A DNA stretch of 64,000 nt from positions 18,296,592-18,360,591 of the forward strand of contig JAMKCF010000007.1 in NCBI GenBank assembly GCA_023634235.1. Reading direction: 5' to 3'. The notes beneath the pieces were generated by a model. The model was given only the letters and a program-made list of their open reading frames with translations. It made no database searches and was not told where the DNA came from. This document shows positions 32,801-41,538 of the stretch, piece after piece. Numbering within the stretch: position 1 is the first letter of the stretch; the number at the start of each line of letters is the position of its first letter. Source of the stretch: Pisaster brevispinus. Its lineage: Eukaryota; Echinodermata; Asteroidea; Forcipulatida; Asteriidae. The translations under genes and the position numbers were made by a program.

Positions 32801-33662
32801 TACCACACCATACAACCCGAAATCTGACGGGATGATAGAACGCTTTAACAGGACTTTGATCAGTATGGTTGCTGTAATGATTGAACCCCATAAACGCCAG
32901 CGTGATTGGGATGAGAAGGTGGCACTTGCAACATTCGCCTACCGGGCAACGCCACACGAGTCCACAGGTGAAACACCTAACATGCTAATGTTAGGTAGGG
33001 AAGTGTTCTTACCACTAGACCTGACGACTAGATTTGCTTCAGATGAGGATGAAGAGGATGTCACAAGTGATTATGCGTATCGGTTGAGAGAAGGAATGCG
33101 ACTTGCTCACGATCGAGCCAGGGAGCACTTAAAACAAAGTGCAAGGCGACAGAAGAGATATTACGATCGGAAGACAAGTCCAACTACGCTAGCAGCCGGG
33201 CAGTTTGTTTGGTTACACAATCCGAGTAAGAAGAAGGGGCTATCACCTAAATTGCAACGAAGGTGGGAAGGGCCTTACCTTATTCTGAAGAAGCTGTCAG
33301 AGGTTACTTTCAGGATTCAGAGGCAGCCAAAAGGAAAGAAGAAAGTTGTGCATTTCGACCGGTTAAAGCCATATGAGGGTCGACCGTTGGTGCCTTGGGA
33401 TGGAACGGAACCACATGTGACACCTGGCCAAAGGCGTCAAGAGGAGCCAGAGATAGTAAGAGGGGAAGACATAGATGGGATAGAAGAGATCATAGGGGAG
33501 AGTGTAGGATCAGAGACTTGCCTGGAGCCGAGTGAATCGGTGCCAGGAACCCAAGAAACCATAGAAATACAGGCCCGTGAAAACCAGAGAGAAACTCCTC
33601 CATTTGTGGAGGGGAGAAGAAACCCACCTAGGCATCGCCGTAGGCCTCAACGTTACTTGTAA
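29805..33662 (+). CDS. pol: Gypsy 1 Pol polyprotein (PR-RT-RH-IN)
   Basis: 1,285 codons counted from a GTG. The frame is actually open from about 29670, so translation probably enters by -1 frameshifting from gag rather than starting here. Domains in order: aspartic protease LLVDTGATDTFLS (about 20-32); RT with CIDYRRLN, MPFGLCNAPSTF and the catalytic LVYLDDVI (about 451-458); RNase H with YILDTDASNVGIGAVLSQ (about 594-611) and HRAGRSHGNADGLSRR; integrase zinc finger H-H-C-C ending CDTCASKK (about 884); DDE core with LDILGPLP, LHSDQGRN and DGMIERFN (aspartates near 915 and 974, glutamate near 1010); GPY/F module WEGPYLIL (about 1155). No chromodomain. All catalytic residues are present and no stop interrupts it. 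Confidence 0.95.
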   Translation: MSAKGGMYVPAVIRGQHAKLLVDTGATDTFLSSALYYKISPARRPHLKTDGMHIKNADGTVIATLGSAWMEVQVGKTTHAVYVTFGTFPKMDGILGMDFLLPTCGTLNFRTFELSVNGEQVQCSDGLGSPICARIVVEKTLRVPPGHEAILQGRVQSKMKVNGIGVIEPADRNEIADKGMLVARTVVTAEQGVLPIRVFNPGKRECVIRRGTMAGYLTPVKAEEIEETQGAHAQTAGSQDVPDHLSDLFDRCKKGVDQKYHSDIAKLLQKNQDVFSRGEWDLGRTDRVKHHINTGNAAPVRQRPRRYSPTEQEEITRQVHNLLEGGQIEPSDSPWASNVVLVSKKDGTKRFCIDYRRLNSLTIKDAYPIPRIDDTLDTLAGAKWFSTLDLAAGYWQVELDDEAKKKSAFVVRGGLYCWRVMPFGLCNAPSTFERLMERVLAGLQWDMLLVYLDDVIIFAKTVEEEITRLEVVFQRLRGAGLKLKPKKCELFKQQVLYLGHVVSKEGIATDPEKIRVVRDWPTPTSVTQVQSFIGLASYYRRFVKGFADIARPLHRLTEKGRQFDWDDSCETSFQRLKGLLQQSPILAYPNPEQDYILDTDASNVGIGAVLSQLVEGQERVIAYGSRALSKPEKNYCVTRKELLAIVVFLKQYRPYIYGRKITIRTDHGALRWLLNFRDPLGQVARWIQVLSEYDFTIIHRAGRSHGNADGLSRRPCPQCGMDDVDKAAKTDTGDEVQGAETKPIEGPTVRIVTIEPTVTHESWRQEQEADHSLEWILKAKTVKAARPEWSELTSGAPSLRSYWLLWDQLEIRGGLLCKKWESDDGRRIRYQVIVPKPRREEVVGELHGGQTGGHLGQKKTLAKVRQRFYWSGMGADVRSFVRQCDTCASKKSPTQRRRAPLQQYVVGAPMQRVALDILGPLPETERGNKYVLVVGDYFSKWIEAYPVPDERAETVAQKLVMEFVCRFGVPVELHSDQGRNFESQVFGEMCKVLGISKTRTTPYNPKSDGMIERFNRTLISMVAVMIEPHKRQRDWDEKVALATFAYRATPHESTGETPNMLMLGREVFLPLDLTTRFASDEDEEDVTSDYAYRLREGMRLAHDRAREHLKQSARRQKRYYDRKTSPTTLAAGQFVWLHNPSKKKGLSPKLQRRWEGPYLILKKLSEVTFRIQRQPKGKKKVVHFDRLKPYEGRPLVPWDGTEPHVTPGQRRQEEPEIVRGEDIDGIEEIIGESVGSETCLEPSESVPGTQETIEIQARENQRETPPFVEGRRNPPRHRRRPQRYL

Positions 33663-34484
33663 CGTTGCACAGAGGGCAGGGCACCTAAAGAACAACATGT
33701 GGAGTCGTCAGGGGACAACAGTGGCCAGAGGGATGCGCCTGAGTGCCAGGATGTCCAAGGAAACGCTGAAACGACCACAGAGAACGAAGTTACTGTGCAG
33801 AAGGAGGAAGAGCGACTGATAGAAGAGGTGGCAGGGCATACCATGGAGACGCAATTTGGAGCCATCGAACAGGGTGACCAGGAGGTCGCAGAGATTGCGT
33901 TGACTGCAACACCTACCAGGTGGGAGGATGAGGAATTGTCCCTACCTAGCGGAGGCCAACCGGTCCCTGTGATATCTGGAGGAAAACCCAGGGGCATGAT
34001 GAAAATGATGGAGCAAAAGCAGCGAGAGAGCGCTGATGATGAGGAACGTGAGGGGGAGTCGGTGGAAAGCTTACCTGTAAGTGACACACCCTTTCAGCTT
34101 GGAAGACTGCTACCTGGTCAGTTGGTTCGATGGAAGGAGACGAGGGAGAGCTACATTTACAGGTCCAAGGACAAGATCATCAGGGGAGAAACGACCCGAG
34201 AGTACGACGTCGTTTATCTGAGACCTTGCACGAAACCGGAGGAAGCAGAGCAACCTGCACCAGAGGGTCGCCTTTGTAGGTTGGTTAGAGTTAGCGGTGA
34301 GCAGCCAGGGAAGCCGCTAGCAGATAACGACATAGCCGATGCCATGATTGGAAACGTGCAGTGCGTCACTGAAGCTACCACGCGTGAGGTGTTTTGTGAA
34401 GGGAAGAAAGTTACCAAAGATAAAACCAAGCGGGTTTTCGACTGCGCCTTCCAGGCGGGAGTGGCCATGTACAATAAGCCGTAG
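33663..34484 (+). CDS. Gypsy 1 accessory ORF3, in frame after the pol stop
   Basis: The frame follows the pol TAA (33660-33662) directly, same phase, and stays open for 273 codons. An ATG is first available near 33842 (METQFGAIEQG); upstream only non-ATG codons exist. The N-terminal half is acidic and Glu-rich. GGKPRGMMKMME lies about 106 codons in. The C-terminal half has two copies of one pattern: SYIYRSKDKIIRGETTREYD and VFCEGKKVTKDKTKRVFD. No signal peptide, transmembrane segment or envelope feature is present, so it is not an env gene. The related ORF3 at 39014-39805 shares the GKPRGM motif. Function unknown; nucleic-acid or host-protein binding would be a guess. It may be made by stop-codon readthrough from pol, by internal initiation or from a spliced RNA. 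Confidence 0.75.
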   Translation, partial: RCTEGRAPKEQHVESSGDNSGQRDAPECQDVQGNAETTTENEVTVQKEEERLIEEVAGHTMETQFGAIEQGDQEVAEIALTATPTRWEDEELSLPSGGQPVPVISGGKPRGMMKMMEQKQRESADDEEREGESVESLPVSDTPFQLGRLLPGQLVRWKETRESYIYRSKDKIIRGETTREYDVVYLRPCTKPEEAEQPAPEGRLCRLVRVSGEQPGKPLADNDIADAMIGNVQCVTEATTREVFCEGKKVTKDKTKRVFDCAFQAGVAMYNKP

Positions 34485-34915
34485 CGGTAATTGAGCTGGG
34501 CGCAGTTGCCATGAGGATGTTCGCCTGAACTTCCGTATTAGATGTTGGCACCTTGAAAGGACTGTTTAGTGTTTACGTGTTCTACCTTCAGGGACCTACT
34601 TCGCGGGAGCGTTTATGTTTTATAAGATCTGATAACGGATACCAGGGTGAAGTTTCACCCTTGAAGCCTTTTTTGCGATAAAGACACATACTGATTGTTA
34701 GAAAAAAGTTGTATGTAAAGTTTTAAAGTCTTTTGTATTGTATAAGAAAGGAACATGTATTTTTATGCGTAAAGACCTACTTAGGTCAGTTTTGTGGTAT
34801 TGTTTAAAACTCCTAGGAGACTCTAGGCCACCTTTACTTAAGACACACAATATTTCTGTTAAAGTTTTGTTAAGCTGTATGGTCAAGGGGACTGACCAGG
34901 CTTGAGGTGCGGCTG
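34485..34915 (+). other. Gypsy 1 3' untranslated region
   Basis: 431 bp between ORF3 and the 3' LTR, no ORF of note. A clean polypurine tract is not evident directly before 34916; AAGGGGA near 34884 is the best candidate but lies about 25 bp upstream. Confidence 0.6.
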
Positions 34916-35613
34916 TGTAACGAAATATTGATTGCGTGCTGCAGGGAGTTTCCCTGTTGTTGGGCGCTGCTGGTGCGCGGGCTGCGGTCCGTCCATCAGC
35001 ATGCACGGCTGGTACCCCGCGTGGGTATATAAGCATGTTGCACGTGTGCTGCGGGCCCGTCTTCCCAGTGCTCAGCCGGCTGTCTTCGTGTCGCTGCGCT
35101 CTTGCTGGTGGTTGAGTGAGGCACGTTCTGAGCGCTGGCTGTTGTTGGTGACGCCGCAGGCAGTGAATGATACGAGGGTGAGTAGCTGCACCTCATGTTT
35201 ATTCCGTCCCGATGTCCAATTGATTTGTTGCTTGATTAGTTAAGGTTTAGTGATTCTTGATTGAGATAATCCCCCCTAATATTAGTTACGATTAGAACCG
35301 AATCAACAGCCAATCAACCTGTATTATCAGCACCTAAGAAGGAACCTCTAATCAACGCCTATTAACGCCTACTTAGGGAACAGTTATTATTCAATAAACC
35401 AGCCCAGACCAGGTAGATAATCGGTGTCAAGTGCATAATCTTTGTGGTGTCAGCCCTGTTTGGTGTGTGGTGTGTGCGTGGTGATTAGACTTAGGCGCCT
35501 GGAGGTAGACTTCCCCCAAAACGAGTCCGCCCCTCAGGTCTCTGCGGTTACCGCTCGTCGTGGATGCCGAAGTCCCGTGGTACCCGGCGACCCCGTCGGG
35601 AGAATCCGTTACA
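34916..35613 (+). repeat. Gypsy 1 3' LTR
   Basis: 698 bp, same length as the 5' LTR and identical apart from one base seen (GTGGATGCC). Followed by the GTAG target duplication. Confidence 0.93.
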
Positions 35614-35790
35614 GTAGCATTAATGTCTTTGACTTCTTTGTTCAAATCATCCCCAAAAAGTAACTTTGTGATGGGAACAGATGGCGCACATAGGCGCTGG
35701 TATTATGGACATTCAAATCAGGACGCATGAGTTCCCTTCTTCGAAGGTTTAATTCAATTTGGCATTAGCCATCAAAGTCAATGAGTCCAT
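35614..35790 (-). pseudogene. DIRS-like copy 1, gag 5' part (other side of Gypsy 1)
   Basis: On the minus strand this matches 50195-50360 of DIRS copy 2: ATGGACTCATTGACTTTGAT, then TTAAACC-type text, CGCCATCTGTTCCCATCAC and GGGGATGATTTGA-CAA-GAAGTC. It abuts the Gypsy 3' LTR and continues at 27410. The copy is cut off near 35790, so the true 5' end is missing. Confidence 0.75.
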
Positions 35791-35799
35791 GCAGTGTTC

Positions 35800-37549
35800 A
35801 CCACACGTGGGTTTTGGGAGGGCGGGCCGCCCTCCTAAATTTAAGACCGCCCTGCCAAAGAATAGGCCGCCCCGCTGAAATATTAGGCCGCCCTGCCAAA
35901 AAAAGATAAGAGCAACAGCACTGAACACTGTAATACAAGCTTTCGAAAGCCACACAGACTATTTTTTACCCTGCTATTACGATCACACGAGTATACCGAC
36001 GAGCCACGCAAACCGCAGTATTGTGACGCCAGCGCACACGGCAAGGGGGCTACACACACACACACACCCAGTCTTTTGCACGCAGAGTTGTGGGGACTTG
36101 CTATTGTTGTTCTATTATTCCCTTTTCTAAAGAATTACCTTGTGGGGACCCGGTTTAACAAAGAAAAACGTTGTGGGGACCTTTGTTCCATTGTGTAAAA
36201 GTCCCCACAACGGTGTGTGTGCTAACCCACACACACACACATTCCTATTTTTACATCCCTGTGGAGACATCTTTTGTTCTTTCCTTTTGTTCCTGTAGTT
36301 AAAAACCTCTCATAGACTTTGTACACAAAATTCCTTGTGGAGCAACCCAGTCTTTAGAATTTCCCTACGGAGACCCTTTGTTTTCCCTTTTCTGTTTTGT
36401 TCTCGGTCTCCATAAGGTAGTGAATATGAAGGCACCCACACAATGTACAATGTACACAGTGTACATTCACTCCCGGCCCGGGAGACAACCACCCATACAT
36501 GCACACCCACCATGTACAGTATGTTAATTCTAGACATAACAAGCAAGGAATATGCACACTGAACAGCGCGTGCATGACGTCACGTATCAGTCAGGCTAAA
36601 TTGGGGCACATGATTGGGCCGTTGCTGCCAAAGGCTATGCATATTCAAAATACTCCTCGCAGGCCATTCATCATCACGGCCGCCGACCGGGCGGGTAATA
36701 CGAGCAAGCGATACGTCAGCTTTGTAAAAGCCCGACACTGTGTGTTAAGTTTTTGGCGGGGTGCCTCAAAGTAAAATGTATAACAAATTGTAGGTTTTGT
36801 AAAAGAAAGTTTTACAATATGGATGTCAATCATTCTCCTTAGTTTAGCTAGTGGTCCCTGCCTGGCCGCCGGGTTTATAAAAAAATTATTAAGAAAAGGA
36901 ATATTTATTTTTAAATGTTGTTTTCGTTTTGTTTCGGGGTTTGTTTTATATGAAATCATTTGTTTTGCTGTTGATTTCTTTCTCTAAGGTTTCTCATTGC
37001 CTGCGTGATAAGGCAAATTTTCTTTTTCATTGTGTTGAATGTCAATCATTATCTACTCTTACAGACAGTGTTTGTCTTTTCTATGGTGCATTTCTGTGTA
37101 TTTTTATCTCAGTTACTGAGTTTTAATAAAGCAGTTTTAATAAAGCAGTTTTATGTGTGTTTTAATATTGTAGTTGTAATTCAGCCTTTTTTGGCTGCAT
37201 TGTGATTTTAGCAATAAACGTATTAATAAACTGTGCATCGTTACATTTCTTAACTGTGACTCATTGCCTGCGTTAAAAGGTAAAATGTCCTCTCCATTGT
37301 CTTCCCCTGTCTTGCATCAAAACCGGATCTATTTGTTTATTTATTTTTATTTTTTTGAGGGGGGCAGGGGTGCCAGAAACCGCAGAGATGGCTATTGGGC
37401 TAAGAGTGTCGGTAAGGCATCAAAGGCAAAGGATGATACTGTGGCGGAACTTTACAACTTGATCCCGGGCCTACTTTCACCTCAGGTTGTAGATCATAAA
37501 GTAATCTGAACGCTAAGGAGCTTTGTCCGTTTTGGAGGAAATATACCGC
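35800..37549. other. Unassigned segment with GC-rich and CA-rich repeats
   Basis: 35818-35905 has three ~30-bp copies of a GGCCGCCCTGCCAAA-type unit. 36050-36068 and 36225-36240 are (CA)n runs around repeated TTGTGGGGACC words with an inverted GGTCCCCACAA. 36780-37290 is T-rich with several AATAAA words and a duplicated TAATAAAGCAGTTTTA (37126-37158), possibly an old 3' UTR or LTR. CTCATTGCCTGCGT occurs twice (36987 and 37260). 37264-37509 has an open frame ending AELYNLIPGLLSPQVVDHK that I do not recognise. Confidence 0.45.
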
Positions 37550-38988
37550 CGATTGTAATCGATTGTCTCTCCCTAATACACAGTAATCAATGCACAGAAT
37601 AATTCACAAAGGACATCAATTTATAACCAACAAGCATCAACCAGTTTAATTATGTTGTTGCCTTTCTCCAGTATGATTCAACAGAATATCAGTAGGTTAA
37701 CTTATCTACGGCATAAAACAAACAGATCACTAAGTCAACCACGTACTGTGTTCCTGCTTCTACTGTTATTTGCCCGTACAACAGCTACGCGCAATTACCG
37801 CGCCTAGTCAACCACATGTCACTACAACGCGTCAACTAGTACTACACCCGAGCATTGACTGGAACACACATCAGCCAACCCCAGCGCGCACTAGTGTACA
37901 GGTTTACTTAGCAATAGCTTCACGAAAGATCGTGACTAACGGTTCTTACGTCCTACCGGTAAACCACGCACGCAGCGATAGTCAACCCGGTGACAACCGT
38001 TCAACTCAAATACAATGTAAACCTCCACGGGTAACTGGAACACACGTCAGTTAACCCTGTAAACCTTCACGGCTAACTGGAACACACATCAGTCAACCCT
38101 GTGAGTCTCGGAGTCTCTGGCTCAAACCCTCTATGCACCTCTAGCATCAACCACACGCAAAAGCGTCGCAAAAGCAATTGTACTGAGCATGCAGTAAACA
38201 GAACAATGAACACGTACCTGTTACTTCTTCGAGATCTTGCAGCCGACTGACTCGCCTCGTGCACACCTCGTGTACACGACGACCAACCAGTCGCTCCGCC
38301 CGGCACATGCGTAGATCGGCACAAGTCACCGACCCGCTCGCGCACGCGCCCTTGCATACAATTTAAATACATACAACATGCACTGACCGTCACACAGGCC
38401 CGAGCTAAGCTTGGACTGCCCCAGTCCAACCAGCTTAACATCAAAAACAAATAAAAGGGCAGTGCATGTAATCAATAAAATACATGAACCTTTATACATC
38501 TTAAGTAAACCATTAGAGAAATATAAATACGAAAACATGTCAACCTCACACAATATGAGTAATACTTAGCATAAACCCTGTGACTTACAAACAAACACCT
38601 TATACAGCTTACTGTATGGTTGACTACGGCAAGCTTTGTAATGCATCTCCTCACTCTCATTAAATATGCACCACGTTATGCATACGGTTGACTGGTAAAA
38701 GTTTGCGTAAACCACTGCACATAATTTCCAAGTACTTTCAACTTACATAGATTTGGAGGTAATCTTTGGTCTCATTAACAATTTACAACAATAATTTATA
38801 CATAATTAAAGGCAGCAATTTGGCAATAAAAATGCACACACAGTTCAGTTATCTCAATTTCCATAAAAATAACAAATTTACACTATTCCCTGATGATTGG
38901 CAAAACTCTGGTTCAAAAAGTACACGAGTTATAAAAGGTGAATACAAAACTATAAATATAAAAACTTTAGTATAAGCAAGATATAGCA
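37550..38988 (-). repeat. Probable Gypsy 2 3' LTR region (outer limit uncertain)
   Basis: Immediately after the polypurine tract the minus strand reads TGCTATATCTTGC, a credible LTR start. No second LTR exists for comparison, so the far end is a guess; TGTAATCGATTG at 37550 would give a TG...CA LTR. It includes tandem ~43-bp copies of GTAACTGGAACACACGTCAG-like text (38020-38104). Confidence 0.4.
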
Positions 38989-39006
38989 CTGCTCTCTTCC
39001 TCCTCT
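38989..39006 (-). promoter_or_regulatory. Gypsy 2 polypurine tract
   Basis: On the minus strand AGAGGAGGAAGAGAGCAG directly precedes TGCTATAT. An 18-nt nearly all-purine run at the end of the coding region is the usual plus-strand primer in LTR retrotransposons. Confidence 0.7.
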
Positions 39007-39013
39007 GGTTTAA

Positions 39014-39805
39014 CTACACCTCTACCCAAGCCTCGGACGAATCCACGGTCGCTTCTCTCCTTATCTGTCTTCCTTCGACGAAGGTCGTCCTGACGCGCTG
39101 CTCCTTGATGATGGCTTTGACCAGCCGGCGAGCTGGTGGGGTCTGGGTCTCCTTGTCAACACTGGAAGCAATGGGCGTGACAACTTCAATAGATGGCATG
39201 GAAGAAGCCTCTGATGACTGTGGGGAAACTGGCGGCCTTATCATAGCCAGCATTCCACGCGGTTTCCCAGTAGCCACTCTGACGGGGGAAACTTCAGGTA
39301 CAGCCCTGGAAGGGGCCTCAGACGGAGAACTCGGTCGAAGGGGGGAGATCGGGGTCGGAGAGAGTGAGATCACTGCCACGTCTTCATCAACAACTTCATT
39401 GACGTCTGGATCAGGGGCCGTTGAACTAGCCGGTGGCTTGGCAACTGTGGCGGAGCTCCATCCAGCCACTACCATACGTGAAGTAGCTGATGTCACCTCT
39501 GGCCTCTCCCGCTCTTCGACAATCTGTCGGCTCTCCCATTGATGGGTCTGGTGAAATCCAGCATGACGGTGCATGGTTTCCCGTTTGGTAGCCTTGTAGT
39601 GGCATCTTCTGCAGTAGAGATACATGACTGGCCCATGGTTCTCTTTAATATGTCTCCATAGACCCTGACGCTGGCCGAAACAATTGTTGCATTCGGTGCA
39701 ACGGAAGCGTCTTGGCTCGGTGGCCCTTCCTCTACCTCCTCTCCCTCTACCAGACATGCTTCTTTCTCTTCTGTTCTCTTTACTCTTTATACCTGTTGAA
39801 CACAC
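39014..39805 (-). CDS. Gypsy 2 accessory ORF3 with C2H2-like zinc fingers
   Basis: 263 codons in the track frame; the likelier start is the second Met, MSGRGRGGRGRATEPR (39757), a Gly/Arg-rich start. Two finger-like units follow: FRCTECNNCFGQRQGLWRH with a distal H, then YLYCRRCHYKATKRETMHRH with a distal H. The middle is Ser/Pro-rich. VATGKPRGMLAMI sits at about residues 176-188 and RTTFVEGRQIRREATVDSS near the C-terminus; both recall ORF3 of Gypsy 1 (GGKPRGMMKMM, VFCEGKKVTKDKTK). The frame differs from pol. Upstream, TTGTTTTGTGTGTTCAACAG (about 39790-39809) resembles a splice acceptor, so a spliced subgenomic RNA is possible. The zinc fingers suggest nucleic-acid binding; role in the element unknown. 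Confidence 0.75.
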   Translation of the reverse strand: MCSTGIKSKENRRERSMSGRGRGGRGRATEPRRFRCTECNNCFGQRQGLWRHIKENHGPVMYLYCRRCHYKATKRETMHRHAGFHQTHQWESRQIVEERERPEVTSATSRMVVAGWSSATVAKPPASSTAPDPDVNEVVDEDVAVISLSPTPISPLRPSSPSEAPSRAVPEVSPVRVATGKPRGMLAMIRPPVSPQSSEASSMPSIEVVTPIASSVDKETQTPPARRLVKAIIKEQRVRTTFVEGRQIRREATVDSSEAWVEV

Positions 39806-39887
39806 AAAACAAGAACCTGTGGTTATAACTTTGTAACCACTGACTCATGTCTTCAAAACACAACCAACCCAAATAGAAAACAGAAAA

Positions 39888-41492
39888 CTATCGATAGCGA
39901 ATCGGTAGTTTATGCTCCCGCCTAGGGTACCGCCTAGGGGAACACTCTACTGAGGGTGTGGTCCCATCCCACACTTCCTCAGAACTCTCAACTGCCAAAG
40001 GTGCAGTCTCCTCTATAAGAACTTCATCTGTCCCACTGGGAGACTCTATGGGGCTAATGGACGGAGGAGTGTCTGACTCCAAATCCATTGCCTCATCTTT
40101 CGCTTCCCATGACTCAAGTTCTTTACCAAGGTATGGTTTCAGTCTGTCTGCATGGACAACCTTACATTTACCACCCTTCTTCAACTGAATACGGAAGGTT
40201 ACATCAGACAACTGTTTGACCACCAACCATGGGCCTTCCCAGCGCAACTGGAGTTTTGGCGAGAAGTTTCTCTTCTTGGCTGGGTTAAAGAGCCACACGA
40301 AGTGCCCTGCCTTCAGCCCATGATCTGATGCCCTTCGATCATAGTCCTTTTGTCGTTGGGTACTCTTCCCAAGACAATGTCGAGCTCTCTCATGAGCTTG
40401 CCTCATATTCTGTCGCAAACTCTCTGCGAAATCTGTCCCAACACCATCCTCAACATCACAACACTCTACCAACAAGTCAACCGGAATGCTCACCTCTCTA
40501 CCCAACATCATCATGTTGGGGGATTCCCCAGTTGACTCATGGGGAGTGCAACGGTACGCAAAAGTTGCGTACGGAAGACACTCATCCCAATCTCTTTGCA
40601 TCCTTTTCGGGTCAATGAGCACCGCTACTATGTTAACCAGAGTCTTGTTGAACCTTTCAACCATTCCATCCGACTTGGGATTGTAGGCAGTCGTACGGGT
40701 TTTGGTGATGCCCAATACACGGCACATCTCGCTGAAAACACAAGACTCGAAATTGGTACCCTGATCGGAATGTAACTCCTGCGGGACCCCAAACCGGCAG
40801 ACAAACTCATTAACCAACTTCAGTGCTACTGTACTGGCTGTCGCATCCGGAAGCGGGTAGGCCTCCATCCACTTAGTACAGTAGTCACCGACCACCATGA
40901 CCCATTGATTGCCACTGTCCGACCTCGGCAGTGGCCCGAGCAAGTCTATGGCCACTCTCTCCATAGGGACACCAACACGATACTGTTGTAGGGGAGCCCG
41001 CCTCTTTCGGGCAGGTGACTTCCTTTTTGCGCACAAGTCACAACTTCTCAAAAAGGACCTTATGTCTGCTGACATACCGGGCCAGAAATACCGATGCTTC
41101 ACTTTGGCCATCGTCTTATGGACACCCAGATGCCCACTCAAATGTCCTCCATGCAACTCGCCCAATACTTCTTCCCGGAACTGCTTAGGAAGAACAAGCC
41201 GCAACCTCATCGAGTCACCGGCATCTGACTCCTATTGTCTATACAACAGACCCTCTTTGACCACCAACTGCTTCCACACAGACCAATAAGTCTTGTGACT
41301 GTTTGGAAGATGGGACACTTCCTTCCATTCTGGACGATTCTCACCCCTTTCCTTCAGCTGAACAAACCATCCTACAATTTCATCCTCCATCTGGGCTTTC
41401 CTTAAAGCTTCTGAGGACAAGACTGGTTGAGCCACAACACCCCTCAAGGAGGACAGTACAGTGAAAAGACATACAACAGTTGACGTTACCAC
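39888..41492 (-). pseudogene. pol: Gypsy 2 Pol remnant (integrase)
   Basis: Integrase on the minus strand. Zinc finger H-H-C-C (ELHGGHLSGHLG...CDLCAKRKSP), the DDE core with AIDLLGPLP, LHSDQGTNFES and SDGMVERFNKTL, and the GPY/F module WEGPWLVV. It ends PIRYR, like RPQRYL of Gypsy 1. A TAG between RQ and ESDAGDS (near 41234) splits the frame, which continues to about 41441 with VLSSEALRKAQMEDEIVGWF, matching the region upstream of IN in Gypsy 1. The first ~17 codons of the upper frame (from 41492) are BEL-derived sequence read antisense and are not part of this gene. All three catalytic acidic residues remain, but the protein cannot be made whole. Confidence 0.85.
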
Positions 41493-41538
41493 AACTACGG
41501 CAGTGGATCAAGGCACAGCTCTGCTGTGAATCATCATC

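Larger units (their letters stand above)
27411..35613 (+). mobile_element. Full-length young Gypsy (Metaviridae) LTR retrotransposon with a third ORF
   Basis: 8,203 bp: LTR - PBS - gag - pol - ORF3 - LTR. Both LTRs are 698 bp, run TGTAACGAAAT...ATCCGTTACA, and differ at one noticed base (GTGGAGGCC versus GTGGATGCC). The target duplication GTAG is at 27407-27410 and 35614-35617. Gag and pol are uninterrupted. It is inserted in the gag region of DIRS copy 1, whose two halves flank it. It is the only element in the window that looks recently mobile. Confidence 0.95.
37550..41441 (-). mobile_element. Gypsy 2, minus strand, 5'-truncated, with zinc-finger ORF3
   Basis: From high to low coordinate: end of RNase H-IN linker, integrase, ORF3, polypurine tract and a probable 3' LTR. 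Its pol is clearly related to Gypsy 1 pol (GELHGG-x-x-GHLG, CAKRKSP, DLLGPLP, LHSDQG, SDGMVERFN). Gag, PR, RT and RNase H are missing, cut at 41441 by the junction with a BEL element. Older than Gypsy 1: one in-frame stop and no 5' half. The low-coordinate limit is approximate. Confidence 0.75.

Noticed and set aside
33663..34484. Env gene for Gypsy 1
   Set aside because: No signal peptide, no furin-like site, no transmembrane segment; the protein is hydrophilic and acidic.
37264..37509. Possible exon ending AELYNLIPGLLSPQVVDHK
   Set aside because: Composition is protein-like in the last 45 codons only, with no splice context or family that I can defend; mentioned in the regional entry.
39105..39542. 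145-codon plus-strand ORF
   Set aside because: Antisense shadow of Gypsy 2 ORF3.
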